6,690 nt of DNA, taken from the NCBI GenBank assembly GCA_902782885.1, contig CACZOW010000173.1, forward strand, positions 1 to 6,690, written 5' to 3'. Within the stretch, counting starts at the first letter, position 1. Every line of letters starts with the position of its first letter. The notes under the pieces were generated by a model. The model saw only the letters and a list, made by a program, of their open reading frames with translations. It searched no databases and was not told the origin of the DNA. The DNA comes from an uncultured Ruminococcus sp. (GTDB lineage: Bacteria > Bacillota > Clostridia > UBA1212 > UBA1255). A program made the translations under genes and the position numbers. Of this stretch, positions 4,585 to 6,690 are shown piece after piece.

Positions 4585-6048
4585 ATGGCATATTTCGGCG
4601 ATACGGTGAGCGGTGCGGCGGTGAAAACGGCGCGCGTAGGCATTTTCGGCGTAGGACACGGCACGTACTGGGAGCAATTCCCGGGGCTGCGGGAGAAACT
4701 GCTGGAATACCACGGCATGTTTCGCAAAAAGGTCGAAAACTGCGGCGTGGAAGTCGTTGACTTCGGGATGTCCGATTCATCTCAGGCAGCGTTCGGGATC
4801 CGGACGCGGATACTGGAGGCGCAGCCGGATCTGGTGTTCTGCAATATGTTGACCTACGCCACTTCGTCGGTGTTCGCGCCGATCGTGCGGGACGTTCGCG
4901 TGCCGATAGTATTGACCGCGCTGCAGCCTCTCCGGCACATGGACTACAAAAACGCCAGCACGCGCCAGCAGCTGGAAAATGACAATATCTGCTCTGTCCC
5001 CGAGTTTACCGGCGTGGCGGACCGCATGGGCGGCCGGATCGCCGACGTGATAATCGGCACGCTCAGCGGGGACAACGAAGCCGACGCCCTGATCGCCGAA
5101 TGGTGCGACGTGGCGCGGGTGCTCCGCGGCCTCAAAGGAGCGCGCTTCGGCCTGATGGGACATGTACTGGAGTCAATGTACGACATGCACGCGGATCCCA
5201 CCGCCATCGCCGCCGCGTTCGGCGTCCATGTGCCGCTGCTGGAGCCGGAGGAAGTGCTCGAACTGGCGAAACAGGTGACGGAAGCGGAGATCGACGCCCG
5301 TTCCCGGCTGATCGAAGCACAGTTCGACATGCCGGATCCGGTCTCCGACCCGGTAACGGCTAAGTTGACACCGGAAGACCTGCGCAGCGCGGCGCGCGCT
5401 TCGGTGGCGCTGGACCGCTTTGTCGCGGACAACGCGCTCTCCGGCCTCGCGTACTACTACGGCGGTCGGCCCGGCTCGGAGATGCGCGATCTGATCAGCG
5501 CCTTCATCGTCGGCAATTCGCTCCTTATTGCCCGGGGCATCCCTATGTGCGGCGAGTTCGATATAAAGACCTGCATCGCCATGTTCATCATGGACCGCCT
5601 GGGCATGGGCGGCAGTTTCGCGGAATTCCATCCCTTCGATTTCGATGAGGATTTCATTTTCGTGGGGCACGACGGGCCGCACCATCTGGCGGTGGCGGAA
5701 GGCCGGCCGGTGCTGCGCAGCCTGCGCAAGTATCACGGCAAACCCGGTGCCGGCGCGTCGGTGGAATTCAAGCTCCGCGAAGGACCGATCACGATGCTGG
5801 GCATAACGCAGACGGGCAGGGGGCAGTTCCGGTTCGTCGTGGGCGAAGGCTGGTCAAAACACGGCCCGATCCCGCCCACGGGCAACACCAACACCCGCGG
5901 CTTCTTTGAACCCGATACCCGCACCTTCGTCAGAAAATGGGTAATGGCGGGGCCGACGCATCACTTCGCTCTGGGCGTAGGTCACCGGGCGGAGGCAATA
6001 CGCAAAGTCGCCGATGCGCTGGGCATCGAATGTGTCGTGATCAGGTAA
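4585..6048 (+). CDS. L-arabinose/L-fucose isomerase-like protein
   Basis: This is a predicted metal-dependent aldose-ketose isomerase of the AraA/FucI fold, 487 residues, close to AraA length (about 500). The N-terminal domain has a Rossmann-like start, RVGIFGVGHGTYWEQFPGL (17-35). The four residues matching the AraA metal/substrate site are present: Glu324 in GIPMCGEFD, Glu347 in GGSFAEFHPF, His362 in FVGHDGPHH and His459/460 in AGPTHHFALG. The sequence around them departs clearly from Escherichia coli AraA (for example VGHDGPHH in place of LGSHMLE), so the substrate may be another pentose, a deoxysugar or a modified sugar. AGAGGAG (4571-4577) lies 7 nt before the ATG. It ends in the double stop TAATAA. 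The preceding gene is the hydrolase, suggesting a shared catabolic role, but no kinase, epimerase or transporter is in the window. Confidence 0.85.
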   Translation: MAYFGDTVSGAAVKTARVGIFGVGHGTYWEQFPGLREKLLEYHGMFRKKVENCGVEVVDFGMSDSSQAAFGIRTRILEAQPDLVFCNMLTYATSSVFAPIVRDVRVPIVLTALQPLRHMDYKNASTRQQLENDNICSVPEFTGVADRMGGRIADVIIGTLSGDNEADALIAEWCDVARVLRGLKGARFGLMGHVLESMYDMHADPTAIAAAFGVHVPLLEPEEVLELAKQVTEAEIDARSRLIEAQFDMPDPVSDPVTAKLTPEDLRSAARASVALDRFVADNALSGLAYYYGGRPGSEMRDLISAFIVGNSLLIARGIPMCGEFDIKTCIAMFIMDRLGMGGSFAEFHPFDFDEDFIFVGHDGPHHLAVAEGRPVLRSLRKYHGKPGAGASVEFKLREGPITMLGITQTGRGQFRFVVGEGWSKHGPIPPTGNTNTRGFFEPDTRTFVRKWVMAGPTHHFALGVGHRAEAIRKVADALGIECVVIR

Positions 6049-6062
6049 TAAACCCGTATTGC

Positions 6063-6100
6063 ATTTTTATATTGTTTTTTTATCATAAAAATAGTAAAAT
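6063..6100 (+). promoter_or_regulatory. candidate promoter of the zinc-ribbon gene
   Basis: In the AT-rich gap, TTGTTT (6072-6077), a 17-bp spacer and TAAAAT (6095-6100) match a sigma-A promoter with one or two mismatches per box, predicting a start near 6107 and a leader of about 48 nt. The -10 context TAGTAAAAT resembles TAGTAGAAT of the rplM promoter. An inverted repeat, ATTTTTAT (6063-6070) and ATAAAAAT (6085-6092), overlaps the promoter and could be an operator or part of a weak terminator for the isomerase gene. No GC-stem terminator is visible. Confidence 0.55.
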
Positions 6101-6154
6101 ATTACCGGAAGTCACGGGGCATTCCCGGAGTTACTACTCTGCAGGAGGTACACT

Positions 6155-6690
6155 ATGTTTTGCAGCAACTGTGGTAAGAAATTAGAAGACGGCGCGAAGT
6201 TTTGCCCTGAATGCGGCGAAGTGTTCGCACGTGATGCGGTAAACAACGCTGCGCAGGAAGGCGCAGAAGCGGTCGATGCAGCCGGCAGCGAGCTCGGAGA
6301 GGCCGCGCAAAACGCGGCGGCAGCCGTTGACGACAGCGCGACGGTATATGTCGGAGATATTGACAATAACGTGAACGCCGCGGCGGTATCCATTGACAAT
6401 CAGGCGGAGGAAGCCGAGCGCGAAGCCCGCAGGATCGAAGAAGAAGCGGCCGCGCAGATCGCCCGCGCCAAGGCAAAAGCGGAAGAAGCCCGCGCGAAAG
6501 CCGAGGCGGTAAAAGCCGCTCAGATGGAGAAAGCCCGCGAAGAAATGCGCCAGAAAGCCCGCATCGACGCGACCGAGGCGGTGAATCTCGCCAATTATAA
6601 GATCTCCCAGGCCGCGCAGGTCACCGAGACCCAGAAAAAAGCGGAAGCGGAGGCAATGCTGGCTCACCAGAAAGCCCAGGAAGTGATCAA
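6155..6690 (+). CDS. zinc-ribbon protein with long Ala/Glu/Lys coiled coil (partial, 3' end outside window)
   Basis: The frame is open from ATG 6155 to the window edge (178 codons plus two bases). It starts with a zinc ribbon of the C-x2-C-x10-C-x2-C type (Cys3, Cys6, Cys17, Cys20; MFCSNCGKKLEDGAKFCPEC). An acidic, Ala-rich linker (about 25-80) follows, then a charged Ala/Glu/Lys/Arg segment from about 84 to at least 178 that should form a long helix or coiled coil. AGGAGG (6143-6148) lies 6 nt before the ATG. No membrane segment is seen in the visible part. Such N-terminal ribbons occur in many Bacillota proteins of unknown role, often with membrane or repeat domains further on. The function is not recognised, and the gene has its own candidate promoter. 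Confidence 0.88.
   Translation, partial: MFCSNCGKKLEDGAKFCPECGEVFARDAVNNAAQEGAEAVDAAGSELGEAAQNAAAAVDDSATVYVGDIDNNVNAAAVSIDNQAEEAEREARRIEEEAAAQIARAKAKAEEARAKAEAVKAAQMEKAREEMRQKARIDATEAVNLANYKISQAAQVTETQKKAEAEAMLAHQKAQEVI

Noticed and set aside
5173..5736. 187-residue minus-strand frame within the isomerase gene
   Set aside because: It is a His/Arg/Val-rich shadow of a well-conserved enzyme reading frame, without a ribosome binding site or domain similarity.

Overview
The window looks like a chromosomal segment of an uncultured Bacillota, most likely of class Clostridia. The L13 and S9 proteins are Clostridia-like, starts are preceded by strong AGGAGG-type ribosome binding sites, promoters are sigma-A-like, and the order rplM-rpsI followed by tsaE-tsaB-rimI suits that group. 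Coding GC content is fairly high. Taxonomy is inferred by eye, not by a search. All supported genes lie on the + strand.

Positions 1-756 hold almost no gene. A possible 28-residue gene tail ends at 87. Two abutting tandem arrays follow: five copies of a 53-bp unit, each with a perfect 11-bp hairpin stem (128-385), then four copies of a 32-bp unit (386-513). After a short GC-rich piece comes a purine-rich stretch with A-tracts about 10 bp apart, which leads into a near-consensus promoter (TTGACA-N17-TAGAAT, 673-701).

Positions 757-1607 are the ribosomal protein operon rplM-rpsI, closed by a hairpin at 1630-1657. Positions 1713-3322 are tsaE, tsaB and rimI, tightly packed. TsaE and TsaB serve synthesis of the tRNA modification t6A, and RimI acetylates protein N-termini. 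The t6A synthase subunits TsaD and TsaC are not in the window.

One base after rimI begins a serine beta-lactamase/esterase-family hydrolase (3324-4544). Its coding region contains an in-frame palindrome resembling a dispersed repeat and, next to it, a 15-bp duplication. A 40-nt gap containing a 16-bp duplication of the stop codon region separates it from an L-arabinose/L-fucose isomerase-like protein with its metal ligands intact (4585-6048). This pair looks metabolic (sugar or glycoside related), but its substrates cannot be read from sequence.

After an AT-rich gap with a good promoter candidate, a zinc-ribbon protein with a long Ala/Glu/Lys coiled coil starts at 6155 and runs off the window. 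I see no phage, insertion sequence transposase, CRISPR array, tRNA or rRNA. The most unusual content is the double repeat array upstream of the ribosomal promoter and the palindrome inside the hydrolase gene; I do not see a complete novel multi-gene system.
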